Below, one piece after another: positions 8,654-18,279 of a stretch of 63,249 bases of DNA. Numbering within the stretch: the first letter of the stretch is position 1; each line of letters opens with the position of its first letter. The notes beneath the pieces were generated by a model. That model was given only the letters and a program-made list of their open reading frames with translations. It was not told the origin of the DNA and did not search any database. Both the position numbers and the translations under genes were made by a program. Origin of the DNA: Prochlorococcus sp. AG-402-A08 (GTDB lineage Bacteria; Cyanobacteriota; Cyanobacteriia; PCC-6307; Cyanobiaceae); assembly GCA_003279585.1 (NCBI GenBank), contig QCHH01000008.1, positions 1 to 63,249 of the forward strand, read 5' to 3'.

Positions 8654-10780
8654 TTGGGATTACGACTTATACATTTAAATTTGCATGGTCTAATCCGCTC
8701 ACATGATCTTGAGTTAGGGAGAGATTCAGATACTGGAGGACAAACTTTATATGTTTTAGAATTAGTAAAAGGACTTGCAGCACGACCAGAGGTTGAAAAA
8801 GTTGAACTTATTACCAGATTAATTATTGATAGGAAAGTATCTTCTGATTACTCAAAACCTGTTGAAAAGATATCAAGTAGTGCGGAAATTATACGATTAC
8901 CTTTTGGTCCTAAGCGTTATATAAGGAAAGAATTGTTGTGGCCTTATTTAGATGACTTAGCTGATCAAATAGTTCAAAGATTACAGAAAGAAAAAAAGTT
9001 GCCTGATTGGATTCATGCTCATTATGCCGATGCTGGGTATGTTGGTGCACTCGTCAGCAGAAGATTAGGCTTGCCATTGGTTTTTACTGGGCATTCATTA
9101 GGTCGGGAAAAACTAAGAAGATTATTGGCTGCTGGAATTGATCATGACCAAATAGAGCAAACTTATTCCATTAGCAAAAGAATTGACGCAGAAGAATTAG
9201 CTTTAGCACATTCAAACTTACTCATAACAAGCACTAAGCAGGAATCTGAAGAACAGTACGCTCGTTATGGACGATTTAGTTCAAAAAATGTAGAAATAAT
9301 TCCACCAGGTGTTGATTTAAATCGTTTTCATTCAATAGATTATTCTTTAAAGGAAGAAGAAAAAGAATTAAACAAACTTTTTAAACCTTTTTTGAGAGAT
9401 TTAAATCTTCCTCCTCTATTAGCTATATCTAGAGCAGTAAGGAGAAAAAATATTCCTGCGTTGATAGAGACTTTTGGACGTTCGTCAATTTTGCAGCAAA
9501 GACATAATCTTATTTTAATTTTAGGTTGTAGAGAAGATTCACGTCAGCTCGAGAAACAGCAAAGAGAAGTATTTCAACAGGTTTTTGAATTGGTTGATAA
9601 ATATAATCTATACGGAAAAGTTGCTTATCCAAAACAACATAAAAGAGAGCAAATACCATCAATTTATCGTTGGGCTGCAAATAAAAAAGGACTATTTGTT
9701 AATCCTGCCTTAACTGAGCCATTTGGCTTGACATTATTGGAAGCTGCTGCGTGTGGGTTACCTATGGTGACCACTGATGATGGTGGTCCAAGGGACATTT
9801 TGTCTCGTTGTGAAAATGGTCAACTTGTAGATGTAACTGATTTAGAAGCCTTGAGAGATGGTTTAGAGACTGCTGGATCAAATCCTTCTTTATGGAAAAC
9901 TTGGAGTCACAATGGAATTGAGGGAGTTAGTCGGCATTTCAGTTGGGATGCTCATGTTTGTAATTACATTGCCTTGATGAAGAAGCGCCTCAAATTCCTT
10001 GCACCTCGGCACTGGACATTGGGAACGATTCAAGAAAACAGTTTTATCGGTCAAAAACTAATATTGTTTGATTTAGATAATTACATTGAGCAATCACAAG
10101 GCTTATTAAACTTAAGAAAAAAATTAAAAGATCATTACTCGGATTACGATATAAAATTTGGAGTTTTAACTGGAAGATCAATTAATGCTGCTCGTTATCG
10201 ATATGCAGAAACACAATTATCTGAACCTGTCGTTTGGATTTGTCAAGCTGGTACTGAAATTTATTATGCTGATGAGAATAAATCAGATATTTTTTGGCAA
10301 GATTCAATATCTGTTGATTGGAATCGTAAAGGGGTCGAAAAGGTTTTGTTCGATTTAAAAGATTATTTAGAGCTTCAATCAACTGAAAACCAAGGTCCTT
10401 ATAAGATTAGTTATTTATTAAAAGAACCTAGTGATGCAATTTTACCTTTAGTACGAAAAAGACTTAGAAAGTCTGGACTTCCTGCTTCTCCGCTTCTTAA
10501 ATGTCATTGGTATTTAGATGTTGTTCCTTTGCGAGCATCACGAGCAGAAGCTATTAGATTTTTGACTTTACGTTGGGGGTTGTCTTTAGAAAAAGTTCTA
10601 GTTATAGCAAGTCAACAAGGTGATGCTGAGTTAGTAAAGGGATTGACGACTAGTGTTATTCCGTTTGATCATGATTCATCATTAGATAGTTTGAGATCTC
10701 AACAAAGAGTTTTCTTTTCTGATGCTCAAGATGGCGTTCTTGATGGTTTACAACATTTTCGATTTCTTAAAAGTCATTAA
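8654..10780 (+). CDS. sps: Sucrose-phosphate synthase (two-domain)
   Basis: 708 aa. The N-terminal 430 residues or so are a GT-B glycosyltransferase of the sucrose synthase/SPS type: GRDSDTGGQTLYVLEL near the start, HAHYADAGYVG, FTGHSLG, and the nucleotide-sugar motif PALTEPFGLTLLEAAACGLP. The C-terminal part from about residue 465 resembles sucrose-phosphate phosphatase (HAD fold: LILFDLDNYIE, GVLTGRS). The equivalent of the first HAD aspartate pair reads DLDN, so phosphatase activity is uncertain. It makes sucrose-6-phosphate from UDP-glucose and fructose-6-phosphate; in Prochlorococcus this feeds sucrose and glucosylglycerate osmolytes. The start is a TTG without a clear ribosome-binding site, chosen because conserved sequence begins at once. 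Confidence 0.92.
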   Translation: MGLRLIHLNLHGLIRSHDLELGRDSDTGGQTLYVLELVKGLAARPEVEKVELITRLIIDRKVSSDYSKPVEKISSSAEIIRLPFGPKRYIRKELLWPYLDDLADQIVQRLQKEKKLPDWIHAHYADAGYVGALVSRRLGLPLVFTGHSLGREKLRRLLAAGIDHDQIEQTYSISKRIDAEELALAHSNLLITSTKQESEEQYARYGRFSSKNVEIIPPGVDLNRFHSIDYSLKEEEKELNKLFKPFLRDLNLPPLLAISRAVRRKNIPALIETFGRSSILQQRHNLILILGCREDSRQLEKQQREVFQQVFELVDKYNLYGKVAYPKQHKREQIPSIYRWAANKKGLFVNPALTEPFGLTLLEAAACGLPMVTTDDGGPRDILSRCENGQLVDVTDLEALRDGLETAGSNPSLWKTWSHNGIEGVSRHFSWDAHVCNYIALMKKRLKFLAPRHWTLGTIQENSFIGQKLILFDLDNYIEQSQGLLNLRKKLKDHYSDYDIKFGVLTGRSINAARYRYAETQLSEPVVWICQAGTEIYYADENKSDIFWQDSISVDWNRKGVEKVLFDLKDYLELQSTENQGPYKISYLLKEPSDAILPLVRKRLRKSGLPASPLLKCHWYLDVVPLRASRAEAIRFLTLRWGLSLEKVLVIASQQGDAELVKGLTTSVIPFDHDSSLDSLRSQQRVFFSDAQDGVLDGLQHFRFLKSH

Positions 10781-10832
10781 TTTTTAATATTCTTTAATAG
10801 TTTTTATCTTTTAGAAAATTAATAAATAAATT

Positions 10833-11084
10833 TTACTTTATTTCTTCTTCAAGTATTAATGTAAGTTGTTGATATGGTGGCTCTTCACTAACAAAGCCCC
10901 AATCATTAAAAATTTTTGAATCTATATGAGTGATTATTTGTCGCTTATTTTTTTTTTCTACTTTAAAACCTTCGGCTGACATTTTTCTCATCAGTCTTGC
11001 AGATTCTTCAAATCTAGCGGCCATAGAATCTAAAGTTTCACAGTCATTAGTTAGCCCTTCTTCTTTCCAGGTGAAATAGGTCAT
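10833..11084 (-). CDS. Conserved picocyanobacterial protein, 83 aa
   Basis: Small soluble acidic protein opening MTYFTWKEEGLTNDC, with a helix EESARLMRKMSAEGF and a C-terminal FNDWGFVSEEPP stretch. I recognise the type as a conserved marine picocyanobacterial hypothetical but know no function. It lies 19 bp upstream (in window coordinates) of the mraY stop on the same strand, so it could be the last gene of a short operon with mraY. Confidence 0.7.
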   Translation of the reverse strand: MTYFTWKEEGLTNDCETLDSMAARFEESARLMRKMSAEGFKVEKKNKRQIITHIDSKIFNDWGFVSEEPPYQQLTLILEEEIK

Positions 11085-11103
11085 CTTTTTTTAATTTAAA
11101 GAG

Positions 11104-12219
11104 TTAAGACTTAATGAAAAAAATTAGATTTATTAATACTAATAATAAGGTAGCTATCCAAAAATTAACTACAATTTGAACTTCTTTGTTACCTTTAAGT
11201 TCGAAATGGTGATGTAACGGAGTCATCAAAAATAATTTATGACCTTTGCCTTTTATTTGTTTTGAGATTTTAAAAACACTTACTTGAATGATGACTGATA
11301 TGGACTCTGCAGCAATTATTCCTCCCATAATTAAAAGAGACCAAAGATTATTAGTTATTAAAGCTATTCCACCCAGAGATGCTCCTATGGCTAAGGAACC
11401 TGAATCTCCCATAAATAATTTTGCAGGATATTTGTTTAGAAAAAGAAATCCCATACAAGCTCCTGCCATTACTATGCATAGAGGCGCCAGTGTGGAATTA
11501 TTATTTGGATTTTCTATTAAAATAGCAATAGCTAGTCCTGTAAAAATTAATACGCTACATCCACTCAATAAACCATCTAAACCATCAGTTAAATTGGTTG
11601 AATTACTTTCAGCTAATAAGATAAATATTCCTAAAGGATAAATTAGATTTCCGATAGGAACAAAACTATTTGCTATTTGAATATTTTGAGGTATTAAATT
11701 ATTTGATGCACAAATAATAATAAAAATAAGACTAATAAAAAATTGTAAAATTATTTTTTGGTTAGACCTTAGACCAGTATTTAACTGTTTTTTCAAACTA
11801 AGAAAATCATCTACAAAGCCAATAAACATAAAAAAAATAATAATAAAGCTTAATGTCAAAATAATTTGATAATCGTCTTTATTAAAATATATAATATTGC
11901 TTATTATTATTCCTATAGGTATAAAGAAAATTCCACCCATTGTTGGAGTTCCTTGCTTAATAAAATGATTTTTTGGCCCTTCTTTTCTAATTATTTGCTT
12001 AATCTTAAATTTTTTTAATTTAGGTATACCTATATAAGTGATAATCGATGATACTAGCGTTGTAAATAAAAAAGGAACAGTTAAATTGCTATTTGGAAAA
12101 TATAAATCAAAAAAAATACAAGAAATTGATATTAACCCAAATAAAATCAATATATGTTTATTAATATCATATAAAAATGATAATTCTTTTGTATCTACAA
12201 TCTTTTTAGATTTTTCCAA
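11104..12219 (-). CDS. mraY: Phospho-N-acetylmuramoyl-pentapeptide transferase
   Basis: 371 aa polytopic membrane enzyme that makes lipid I from UDP-MurNAc-pentapeptide and undecaprenyl phosphate, the first membrane step of peptidoglycan synthesis. About ten hydrophobic segments are visible. Family motifs are present: GTPTMGGIF, VDDFLS, NLTDGLDGL, MGDSGSLAIGA and the histidine-rich TPLHHHFEL near the C terminus. The N-terminal 40 residues vary within the family. The upstream DUF3134 gene ends 16 bp before its start on the same strand. Confidence 0.95.
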   Translation of the reverse strand: MEKSKKIVDTKELSFLYDINKHILILFGLISISCIFFDLYFPNSNLTVPFLFTTLVSSIITYIGIPKLKKFKIKQIIRKEGPKNHFIKQGTPTMGGIFFIPIGIIISNIIYFNKDDYQIILTLSFIIIFFMFIGFVDDFLSLKKQLNTGLRSNQKIILQFFISLIFIIICASNNLIPQNIQIANSFVPIGNLIYPLGIFILLAESNSTNLTDGLDGLLSGCSVLIFTGLAIAILIENPNNNSTLAPLCIVMAGACMGFLFLNKYPAKLFMGDSGSLAIGASLGGIALITNNLWSLLIMGGIIAAESISVIIQVSVFKISKQIKGKGHKLFLMTPLHHHFELKGNKEVQIVVNFWIATLLLVLINLIFFIKS

Positions 12220-12235
12220 AACCTAAGCTAGTAAG

Positions 12236-12511
12236 TTATTCTTCCCATTCGTCATCTGTTGATTCCTCTTCAGCTTTATAGTCTTCTTTTTCTCCCATTA
12301 AAGCTGATAGCTCTTCTTCTTCAACTGTACTTATTTCTTGATCATTTGTGTCTTCATCAGAAACTAATCTTCCGCTTGTTTCTAACCAAGATAATAAATC
12401 GGGTTCTTCTCTAAGTGGGAGAACAGGAGCAGGCTCTTGTCTTCCATAGCGAGTTAATGCGGGGTTAATACCGTCTAAATCAGATAAATTGATTTTTTCT
12501 AGACCGCTCAT
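12236..12511 (-). CDS. DUF3134-like acidic protein
   Basis: 91 aa. The N-terminal half carries the stretch INPALTRYGRQEPAPVLPLR followed by PDLLSWLETSGRL, which I recognise as the cyanobacterial DUF3134 family. The last 40 residues are almost all acidic and probably disordered. Function unknown. It sits directly upstream of mraY on the same strand and is divergent from the small membrane protein at 12570, leaving about 58 bp for promoters. Confidence 0.72.
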   Translation of the reverse strand: MSGLEKINLSDLDGINPALTRYGRQEPAPVLPLREEPDLLSWLETSGRLVSDEDTNDQEISTVEEEELSALMGEKEDYKAEEESTDDEWEE

Positions 12512-12569
12512 ATCAAGATTATGATCGATGAATTAACATAATGCATTATGGATTAATTTTCTAATATTT

Positions 12570-12776
12570 ATGCTGACTTCAAAGCTGATATTGATTATTT
12601 TTACTTGGCTCTTAGCTCTATTAGTAAGTATTTTTTTTCGTGTAGTAGGTATTTTTCATCCGTACCCCTTTGATATAAATCATTTTTTAGTATGGTCTTT
12701 GGTTTTTGGTCCTTCTCTTTGTCTTTTTCTTTATTTTTTGGTTAAGAGAGCTTTTTCCTTAAAATCCTCAATTTAA
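12570..12776 (+). CDS. Small membrane protein, 68 aa
   Basis: Two hydrophobic segments, about residues 5-27 and 39-60, joined by a short loop FHPYPFDINHF. The ATG follows an AT-rich leader. The next gene starts 12 bp after its stop and is also a tiny membrane protein, so the two look like a co-transcribed pair. I do not recognise the family; it resembles conserved picocyanobacterial hypotheticals. Confidence 0.6.
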   Translation: MLTSKLILIIFTWLLALLVSIFFRVVGIFHPYPFDINHFLVWSLVFGPSLCLFLYFLVKRAFSLKSSI

Positions 12777-12788
12777 TTTTGATCTTCA

Positions 12789-12998
12789 ATGACTTTTATG
12801 TTTTCACATTTTTATTTTATTTTCACGAGTAATAATGATGTTCAAGACTTATTGATTTTTGGTCATAACATTGATGCTTGGTTGATTTATGTTCTTATTT
12901 TTTTCGGCTTAACCTCTTTGGCTTTTGTGTTGGTATGGTTTATGGGATTCTTAGCTGAAAGTCAATCCGGTAAATCTATTAAACAGCCATGGGAGTGA
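12789..12998 (+). CDS. Small membrane protein, 69 aa
   Basis: One strong hydrophobic segment (about residues 30-54, LIYVLIFFGLTSLAFVLVWF), a hydrophobic N terminus, and a short polar tail ending SGKSIKQPWE. The conserved-looking end and tight linkage to the preceding 68-aa gene argue for a real gene. Function unknown. The first ATG is used; a second start at the MFSHFYF methionine is possible. Confidence 0.6.
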   Translation: MTFMFSHFYFIFTSNNDVQDLLIFGHNIDAWLIYVLIFFGLTSLAFVLVWFMGFLAESQSGKSIKQPWE

Positions 12999-13119
12999 TT
13001 TTGAATCAGTTGGTCAGTTTTTAGACCTTGAAAATATTTGAATCAGCATTGATTATCTAAATCATAAATATTGTCCAATAGTTCTCTATATTTAATAAAC
13101 AGAATTGAATTTCCTTAAA

Positions 13120-13125
13120 GGAGAG
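13120..13125 (+). promoter_or_regulatory. Ribosome-binding site deciding the argG start
   Basis: GGAGAG within AAAGGAGAGAAG lies 6 nt before the ATG at 13132. It places the argG start there rather than at the in-frame TTG at 13105, which would encode this site as protein. Confidence 0.75.
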
Positions 13126-13131
13126 AAGCAT

Positions 13132-14334
13132 ATGGGAAAGGCTAAGAAGGTTGTGTTGGCTTATTCAGGAGGGGTCGATACAAGTGTTTGTATTCCTTAC
13201 TTGAAGAAGGAGTATGGAGTAGAGCATGTAATTGCTTTTGCAGCAGATCTTGGTCAAGGAGATGAACTTGATGAAATTAAAAAAAAGGCTATTTCAGCAG
13301 GAGCTTCACAATCAATAATTGGCAATTTAGTAAAGCCATTTATTGAAGATTTTGCTTTTCCGGCAATTAGGTCTAATGCGTTGTATCAAGGCAGATACCC
13401 TCTCTCGACGGCATTAGCTAGACCATTAATTGCAAAAAAACTTGTTGAAATCGCAAAGGAATTAAATGCTGATGGAGTCGCTCACGGGTGCACGGGTAAA
13501 GGTAATGATCAAGTTCGTTTTGATGTGACAATTGGAGCTTTAGCTCCTGATTTGCAATTGCTTACACCAGCAAGGGAATGGGGTATGAGTCGTGAAGAAA
13601 CGATTGCCTATGGAGAAAAGTATGGAATAGTTCCTCCGGTAAGTAAAAAAAATCCTTACTCTATTGATTTGAATCTTTTAGGCAGAAGTATTGAAGCCGG
13701 TCCTCTTGAAGATCCATTTGAGATGCCATTAGATGAAGTTTTTGGCATCACTTCTTCTATTGCTGATTCACCTAACGAACCTGAAATTGTAGATATTTTG
13801 TTTGAAAATGGTTATCCAGTTGCAATTGATGGAGAATTAATGGAGCCAGTATCATTGATTAAAAAGGCTAATAGCCTTGCTGGAAAGCATGGTTTTGGAC
13901 GCCTAGATATTATTGAAGACAGAGTAGTAGGAATTAAAAGTCGAGAAATTTATGAAACACCAGGATTGCTTTTATTAATTAAAGCTCATCAGGAAATAGA
14001 GAGTTTAACGCTACCAGCCGACTTACTAGATACTAAATCCAGATTGGAACGACAATGGGCTGACTTGGTTTATAAAGGTTTCTGGTTTAGTCCTTTAAAA
14101 GAAGCGTTGGATGGATTTATTAATTACTCTCAGAAGCAAGTCAATGGAACAGTCAGGGTTAGGCTTTTTAAGGGGAATGCAGATGTTATTGGTCGAAAGT
14201 CAAAAGAAAATAGTTTGTACATCTCTGATATGTCTACTTATGGAAGTGAGGACAAGTTTAACCACAAATCCGCTGAAGGATTTATTTATGTATGGGGATT
14301 GCCTAGTCGAATTTGGTCTTGGATAAATAAATAA
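13132..14334 (+). CDS. argG: Argininosuccinate synthase
   Basis: 400 aa from the ATG at 13132. It joins citrulline and aspartate with ATP, the penultimate step of arginine synthesis. The ATP pyrophosphatase P-loop AYSGGVDTS is at residues 9-17; [13 protein letters not shown] and the [15 protein letters not shown] citrulline/aspartate-binding stretches follow. Length matches the family. An in-frame TTG 27 nt upstream gives a longer frame but covers the Shine-Dalgarno, so it is not used here. Confidence 0.96.
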   Translation: MGKAKKVVLAYSGGVDTSVCIPYLKKEYGVEHVIAFAADLGQGDELDEIKKKAISAGASQSIIGNLVKPFIEDFAFPAIRSNALYQGRYPLSTALARPLIAKKLVEIAKELNADGVAHGCTGKGNDQVRFDVTIGALAPDLQLLTPAREWGMSREETIAYGEKYGIVPPVSKKNPYSIDLNLLGRSIEAGPLEDPFEMPLDEVFGITSSIADSPNEPEIVDILFENGYPVAIDGELMEPVSLIKKANSLAGKHGFGRLDIIEDRVVGIKSREIYETPGLLLLIKAHQEIESLTLPADLLDTKSRLERQWADLVYKGFWFSPLKEALDGFINYSQKQVNGTVRVRLFKGNADVIGRKSKENSLYISDMSTYGSEDKFNHKSAEGFIYVWGLPSRIWSWINK

Positions 14335-14370
14335 GATATGGAATTTTTGAATTTTTTTTATCTATTACCT

Positions 14371-14802
14371 TTATTCCTTTTCACCTTCTTTATTCTCCTC
14401 TTTGGCCGGTGATTCAGTTTTGTCTTCCATAGGTTTTATCTCTTCTTTTTCTTTTTCAGATTTTTCAGGTTCATCCTCTTTTGCAGTGGATTTTGGAGTT
14501 GGTAAAGGACCAAATTGTTTAACGGTGAGGTATCGAATAACGTCCTCACTTAACCTCATAGTTCTCTCTAAGATTGCAACTTGTTGTCCGTTACCTTTGT
14601 GGCTTAATTGGACGTATATTCCCTCTTTATGCTTTGCGATGGGATAAGCAAGCCTTCTTTTGCCTCTCATTTGACTATCTAATACCTCAGTTCCAGACTT
14701 CTCAAGAATTTCACTATATTTTTTTAGATGGCTATCAACTTCCTCTTCCGGTATGTCCGGACGAAGAATGTACATAGTTTCGTAATAAGGTTGTTCAGAC
14801 AT
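14371..14802 (-). CDS. rpsF: 30S ribosomal protein S6 with acidic tail
   Basis: 143 aa. Residues 1-95 or so are a normal S6 fold: [36 protein letters not shown], and [16 protein letters not shown]. The last 45 residues are a Glu/Lys-rich low-complexity tail ([12 protein letters not shown] and similar), longer than in many bacteria but seen in cyanobacteria. S6 binds the 16S rRNA platform together with S18. It is convergent with argG. Confidence 0.95.
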   Translation of the reverse strand: MSEQPYYETMYILRPDIPEEEVDSHLKKYSEILEKSGTEVLDSQMRGKRRLAYPIAKHKEGIYVQLSHKGNGQQVAILERTMRLSEDVIRYLTVKQFGPLPTPKSTAKEDEPEKSEKEKEEIKPMEDKTESPAKEENKEGEKE

Positions 14803-14878
14803 GGATGAAATTTCCGACTGGGACTTTATGGCTCATTAGGAGCGACGGAATTCTAATTTTATACCGAAGTGGTAATTT

Positions 14879-15337
14879 TCACAATTGCATTTTTGTTGCT
14901 TGGCTTATTCCGGACAGATTAGGTTCATTTCCTTGTGTGCAAGACCAAACACAATAAATAATTACTGAAAAAAGACTGATTAATAAAGTACTTGAGAAGG
15001 TTCTGATAATTAATGTGTTTAAAAAAGGACTAAAAATAATTTCGAAAATAAAACCAACTATGATTATACCAATATTGATTAACAATGATTGAAGGGCATT
15101 ATAGCGTAAAAAATAAGATATTTTATTATTTCTTACTAGTCCAAGAAAGATAGCTAAAAATAATAATAAACTTCCAAAAGGCATTAATCTTTCTATTACG
15201 ATTATTGGAATTGCAGGTATTTGGATGATTTGAGTAAAAGGATATTTTAGATATAAATGGTTTCCAAACTTTAGAGAATCAGACCATGGAATCATATATA
15301 GAAAAGCTCCTAATATTCTTTCTCCTAGTGAAGGCAT
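14879..15337 (-). CDS. Tic20-like membrane protein
   Basis: 152 aa with four hydrophobic segments. The opening GERILGAFLYMIPWSDSLKFG, the central KISYFLRYNALQSLLINI and the spacing match the Tic20/Ycf60 family, relatives of the chloroplast import channel component. The role in cyanobacteria is not established. It is followed 22 bp away by aroE on the same strand (aroE is upstream), so co-transcription is possible. Confidence 0.82.
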   Translation of the reverse strand: MPSLGERILGAFLYMIPWSDSLKFGNHLYLKYPFTQIIQIPAIPIIVIERLMPFGSLLLFLAIFLGLVRNNKISYFLRYNALQSLLINIGIIIVGFIFEIIFSPFLNTLIIRTFSSTLLISLFSVIIYCVWSCTQGNEPNLSGISQATKMQL

Positions 15338-15359
15338 AATAAATTCTATTTCTTTTAGA

Positions 15360-16247
15360 TTAAACCATCAAATGTTTTTCTGCAGATGATTTCATTGTCT
15401 GAACAGGCACATCATTAAAACCACTCCAAAGTCTTATTGAAAAAGCTCCTTGCTCGACAAGCATATCCAGTCCATCAATTGTCAAACAATTTTTTTGTTG
15501 TCCAATTTTTAACCAGCTTGTTGGTCTTGGTGTATAAATCAAATCGTATAAAATAGTTTTACTAGAGAGACAATCCCATATTGAATTACCAAGAGGAACA
15601 TTTTCTTGTTTAGTGTTTATGCTATTCATTCCTACTGGAGTTGTATTAATAATTAAATCTGCTTCTTCTATATATGGTGAAACATTTAATTTTGTATTAT
15701 TTATACTTTCAATGGGTATATTTTTCTTTGAAAATAAACTATTGAAACTCTTTAAAAAAATATTTAAAGAACTTTCATTCCTGCCAATTATTGTTACTTT
15801 TTTAATACTTAGAGTACTCAATCCCATTACTGCTGCTCTAGCGCTGCCTCCACTACCCATAACAACTATACTTTTATCTTTTAAGTTATGGTTTTTTAAT
15901 GGCATCAAGAAGCCTTCTACATCAGTGTTAGCGCCTATCCATTGATTGTTTTTTTCAGGTATAAGTGTATTGACAGCTTGGATATCATTTGCAATTTCAG
16001 TTAATTTATTACAAGCCTTTAATACTTCCTGTTTATGAGGAATAGTTATATTTAATCCTTTGCAATCTAAGATTCTTAATGCTTTTGTGACTTTCTCAAG
16101 ATTTTCACTGTCGCAAGCCATTGCCACATAACACCAGTCAAGTCCCATTTCTTCATATGCGGCATTGTGCATAATCGGTGAAAGTGAATGATTTACTGGT
16201 TGTCCAAGAAGTCCTACCAGATTAGTTTTTCCAGTGATAGTACTCAT
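15360..16247 (-). CDS. aroE: Shikimate dehydrogenase
   Basis: 295 aa from the ATG at 16247. It reduces 3-dehydroshikimate to shikimate with NADPH. The substrate-binding PVNHSLSPIMHNAAY stretch, ITIPHKQ with the catalytic lysine, NTDVEGF, the Rossmann motif GSGGSARAA and the C-terminal LVEQGAFSIRLW are all present. The open frame extends 20 residues upstream to 16307 (MRRGVVPEQ), but that part is not family-like and would crowd the divergent dnaK promoter, so the internal ATG is preferred. Confidence 0.93.
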   Translation of the reverse strand: MSTITGKTNLVGLLGQPVNHSLSPIMHNAAYEEMGLDWCYVAMACDSENLEKVTKALRILDCKGLNITIPHKQEVLKACNKLTEIANDIQAVNTLIPEKNNQWIGANTDVEGFLMPLKNHNLKDKSIVVMGSGGSARAAVMGLSTLSIKKVTIIGRNESSLNIFLKSFNSLFSKKNIPIESINNTKLNVSPYIEEADLIINTTPVGMNSINTKQENVPLGNSIWDCLSSKTILYDLIYTPRPTSWLKIGQQKNCLTIDGLDMLVEQGAFSIRLWSGFNDVPVQTMKSSAEKHLMV

Positions 16248-16365
16248 TTTTGATGATGTTGATGCAAAAGTTCTAAGTGACTGTTCGGGAACCACGCCTC
16301 GCCTCAAATAGGTTTCACTGACGAGGATGTTACCTAAAGAAAGAAATTAAAGGAGCTACTCACCC

Positions 16366-18258
16366 ATGGGGAAGGTTGTTGGAATCGATCTTGGAACTAC
16401 TAATAGTTGTGTTGCTGTTATGGAAGGCGGTAAGCCTACAGTAATAGCAAATGCTGAAGGATTTAGAACAACTCCATCTGTTGTTGCTTATACAAAAAAT
16501 CAAGACCAATTGGTTGGGCAAATTGCCAAGCGCCAAGCGGTGATGAATCCAGAAAATACTTTTTATTCCTCTAAAAGATTTGTTGGTCGTAGGGTTGATG
16601 AAGTAAATGATGAATCAAAAGAAGTTAGTTATGGAGTTGAGAAAGCTGGCTCCAATGTCAAATTAAAATGCCCAATACTTGATAAGCAGTTTTCTCCTGA
16701 AGAAGTAAGCGCTCAAGTCTTAAGAAAACTTTCTGATGATGCGGGCAAATATTTAGGCGAAACAGTTACTCAAGCAGTAATTACAGTTCCTGCGTACTTC
16801 AATGATTCACAGAGACAAGCAACTAAAGATGCAGGAAAGATCGCAGGGTTAGAAGTTCTCAGAATTATTAATGAGCCTACTGCGGCGGCTTTAGCCTATG
16901 GATTGGATAAAAAAAGTAATGAAAGGATATTAGTGTTTGATTTAGGTGGAGGTACTTTTGATGTATCTGTTCTAGAAGTAGGTGATGGTGTATTCGAAGT
17001 GTTATCTACATCGGGAGATACTCATTTAGGTGGAGATGATTTTGATCGTGTGATTGTTGATCACTTGGCTTCAACATTTAAGGGTAATGAAGGTATTGAT
17101 TTACGCCAAGACAAGCAAGCACTGCAACGTTTAACTGAAGCAGCTGAAAAAGCAAAGATTGAATTATCAAATGCTACTCAAAGTGAAATAAATCTTCCAT
17201 TTATCACAGCTACTCCCGAAGGCCCTAAGCATCTTGATTTAACCCTTACAAGAGGAAAGTTTGAGGAATTAGCCTCTACCCTTATTGATCGTTGTAGAGT
17301 CCCGGTAGAACAAGCGTTAAAAGATGCAAAGCTATCTACTGGAGAAATAGATGAGATTGTTATGGTTGGTGGCTCTACTCGAATGCCAGCAGTTAAAGAG
17401 CTAGTTAAAAGAGTCACTACTAAGGATCCAAATCAAACAGTTAATCCAGATGAGGTGGTAGCAGTTGGAGCAGCTATTCAAGGTGGTGTTCTTGCTGGAG
17501 AAGTTAAGGATATTCTGCTATTAGATGTAACTCCTTTATCTCTTGGTGTTGAAACCTTGGGTGGGGTGATGACAAAAATGATTTCAAGGAACACTACTGT
17601 TCCCACTAAAAAAGCTGAAACTTATTCAACTGCAGTTGATGGCCAAACGAATGTAGAAATTCACGTTTTACAAGGTGAACGCGAGATGGCCTCTGACAAT
17701 AAAAGTCTAGGAACATTCCGCTTAGATGGAATTCCTCCTGCTCCTCGAGGTGTGCCTCAAATTGAAGTGACTTTTGATATCGATGCTAATGGAATTCTAA
17801 GCGTCAATGCAAAAGATAAAGGGAGTGGTAAAGAGCAAAGTATCTCTATTACTGGAGCATCCACTTTGTCGGATAACGAAGTCGATAAGATGGTTAAAGA
17901 TGCAGAAATGAATGCTTCTGCTGATAAAGAAAAGCGTGAAAAAATTGATATTAAAAATCAAGCTGAAACACTTGTTTATCAGGCAGAAAAACAAATAGGT
18001 GAGCTAGGCGACAAAGTTGATGAAGCAGCCAAAGCAAAAGTTGAAGAGAAACGCGTCAAGTTGAAAGAAGCCACTGAAAAAGATGATTTTGAAAGCATGA
18101 AGTCTTTAGTTGAGGAGCTTCAACAAGAATTGTATTCCTTAGGAGCTTCTGTATATCAACAAGCTAATGCTGCTTCTCAAGCTGCAGATGATTCCAATTC
18201 TGACAGTAAAGAGAATGGAGATGATGTTATTGATGCTGACTTTACCGAAACAAAATAA
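16366..18258 (+). CDS. dnaK: Hsp70 chaperone DnaK
   Basis: 630 aa. The ATPase domain has [10 protein letters not shown], the phosphate loops [11 protein letters not shown] and [10 protein letters not shown], and [12 protein letters not shown]. The substrate-binding domain starts near residue 390 after [17 protein letters not shown], and the helical lid leads to a short acidic end [10 protein letters not shown]. Sequence style matches the main housekeeping DnaK2 of cyanobacteria. A possible GGAGC ribosome-binding site lies upstream of the ATG. No CIRCE element is visible in the short gap to aroE. Confidence 0.96.
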   Translation: MGKVVGIDLGTTNSCVAVMEGGKPTVIANAEGFRTTPSVVAYTKNQDQLVGQIAKRQAVMNPENTFYSSKRFVGRRVDEVNDESKEVSYGVEKAGSNVKLKCPILDKQFSPEEVSAQVLRKLSDDAGKYLGETVTQAVITVPAYFNDSQRQATKDAGKIAGLEVLRIINEPTAAALAYGLDKKSNERILVFDLGGGTFDVSVLEVGDGVFEVLSTSGDTHLGGDDFDRVIVDHLASTFKGNEGIDLRQDKQALQRLTEAAEKAKIELSNATQSEINLPFITATPEGPKHLDLTLTRGKFEELASTLIDRCRVPVEQALKDAKLSTGEIDEIVMVGGSTRMPAVKELVKRVTTKDPNQTVNPDEVVAVGAAIQGGVLAGEVKDILLLDVTPLSLGVETLGGVMTKMISRNTTVPTKKAETYSTAVDGQTNVEIHVLQGEREMASDNKSLGTFRLDGIPPAPRGVPQIEVTFDIDANGILSVNAKDKGSGKEQSISITGASTLSDNEVDKMVKDAEMNASADKEKREKIDIKNQAETLVYQAEKQIGELGDKVDEAAKAKVEEKRVKLKEATEKDDFESMKSLVEELQQELYSLGASVYQQANAASQAADDSNSDSKENGDDVIDADFTETK

Positions 18259-18279
18259 ATAGATCTTATTAATTAATAT

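Noticed and set aside
16248-16365. CIRCE heat-shock operator upstream of dnaK
   Set aside because: The TTAGCACTC-N9-GAGTGCTAA inverted repeat is not present.
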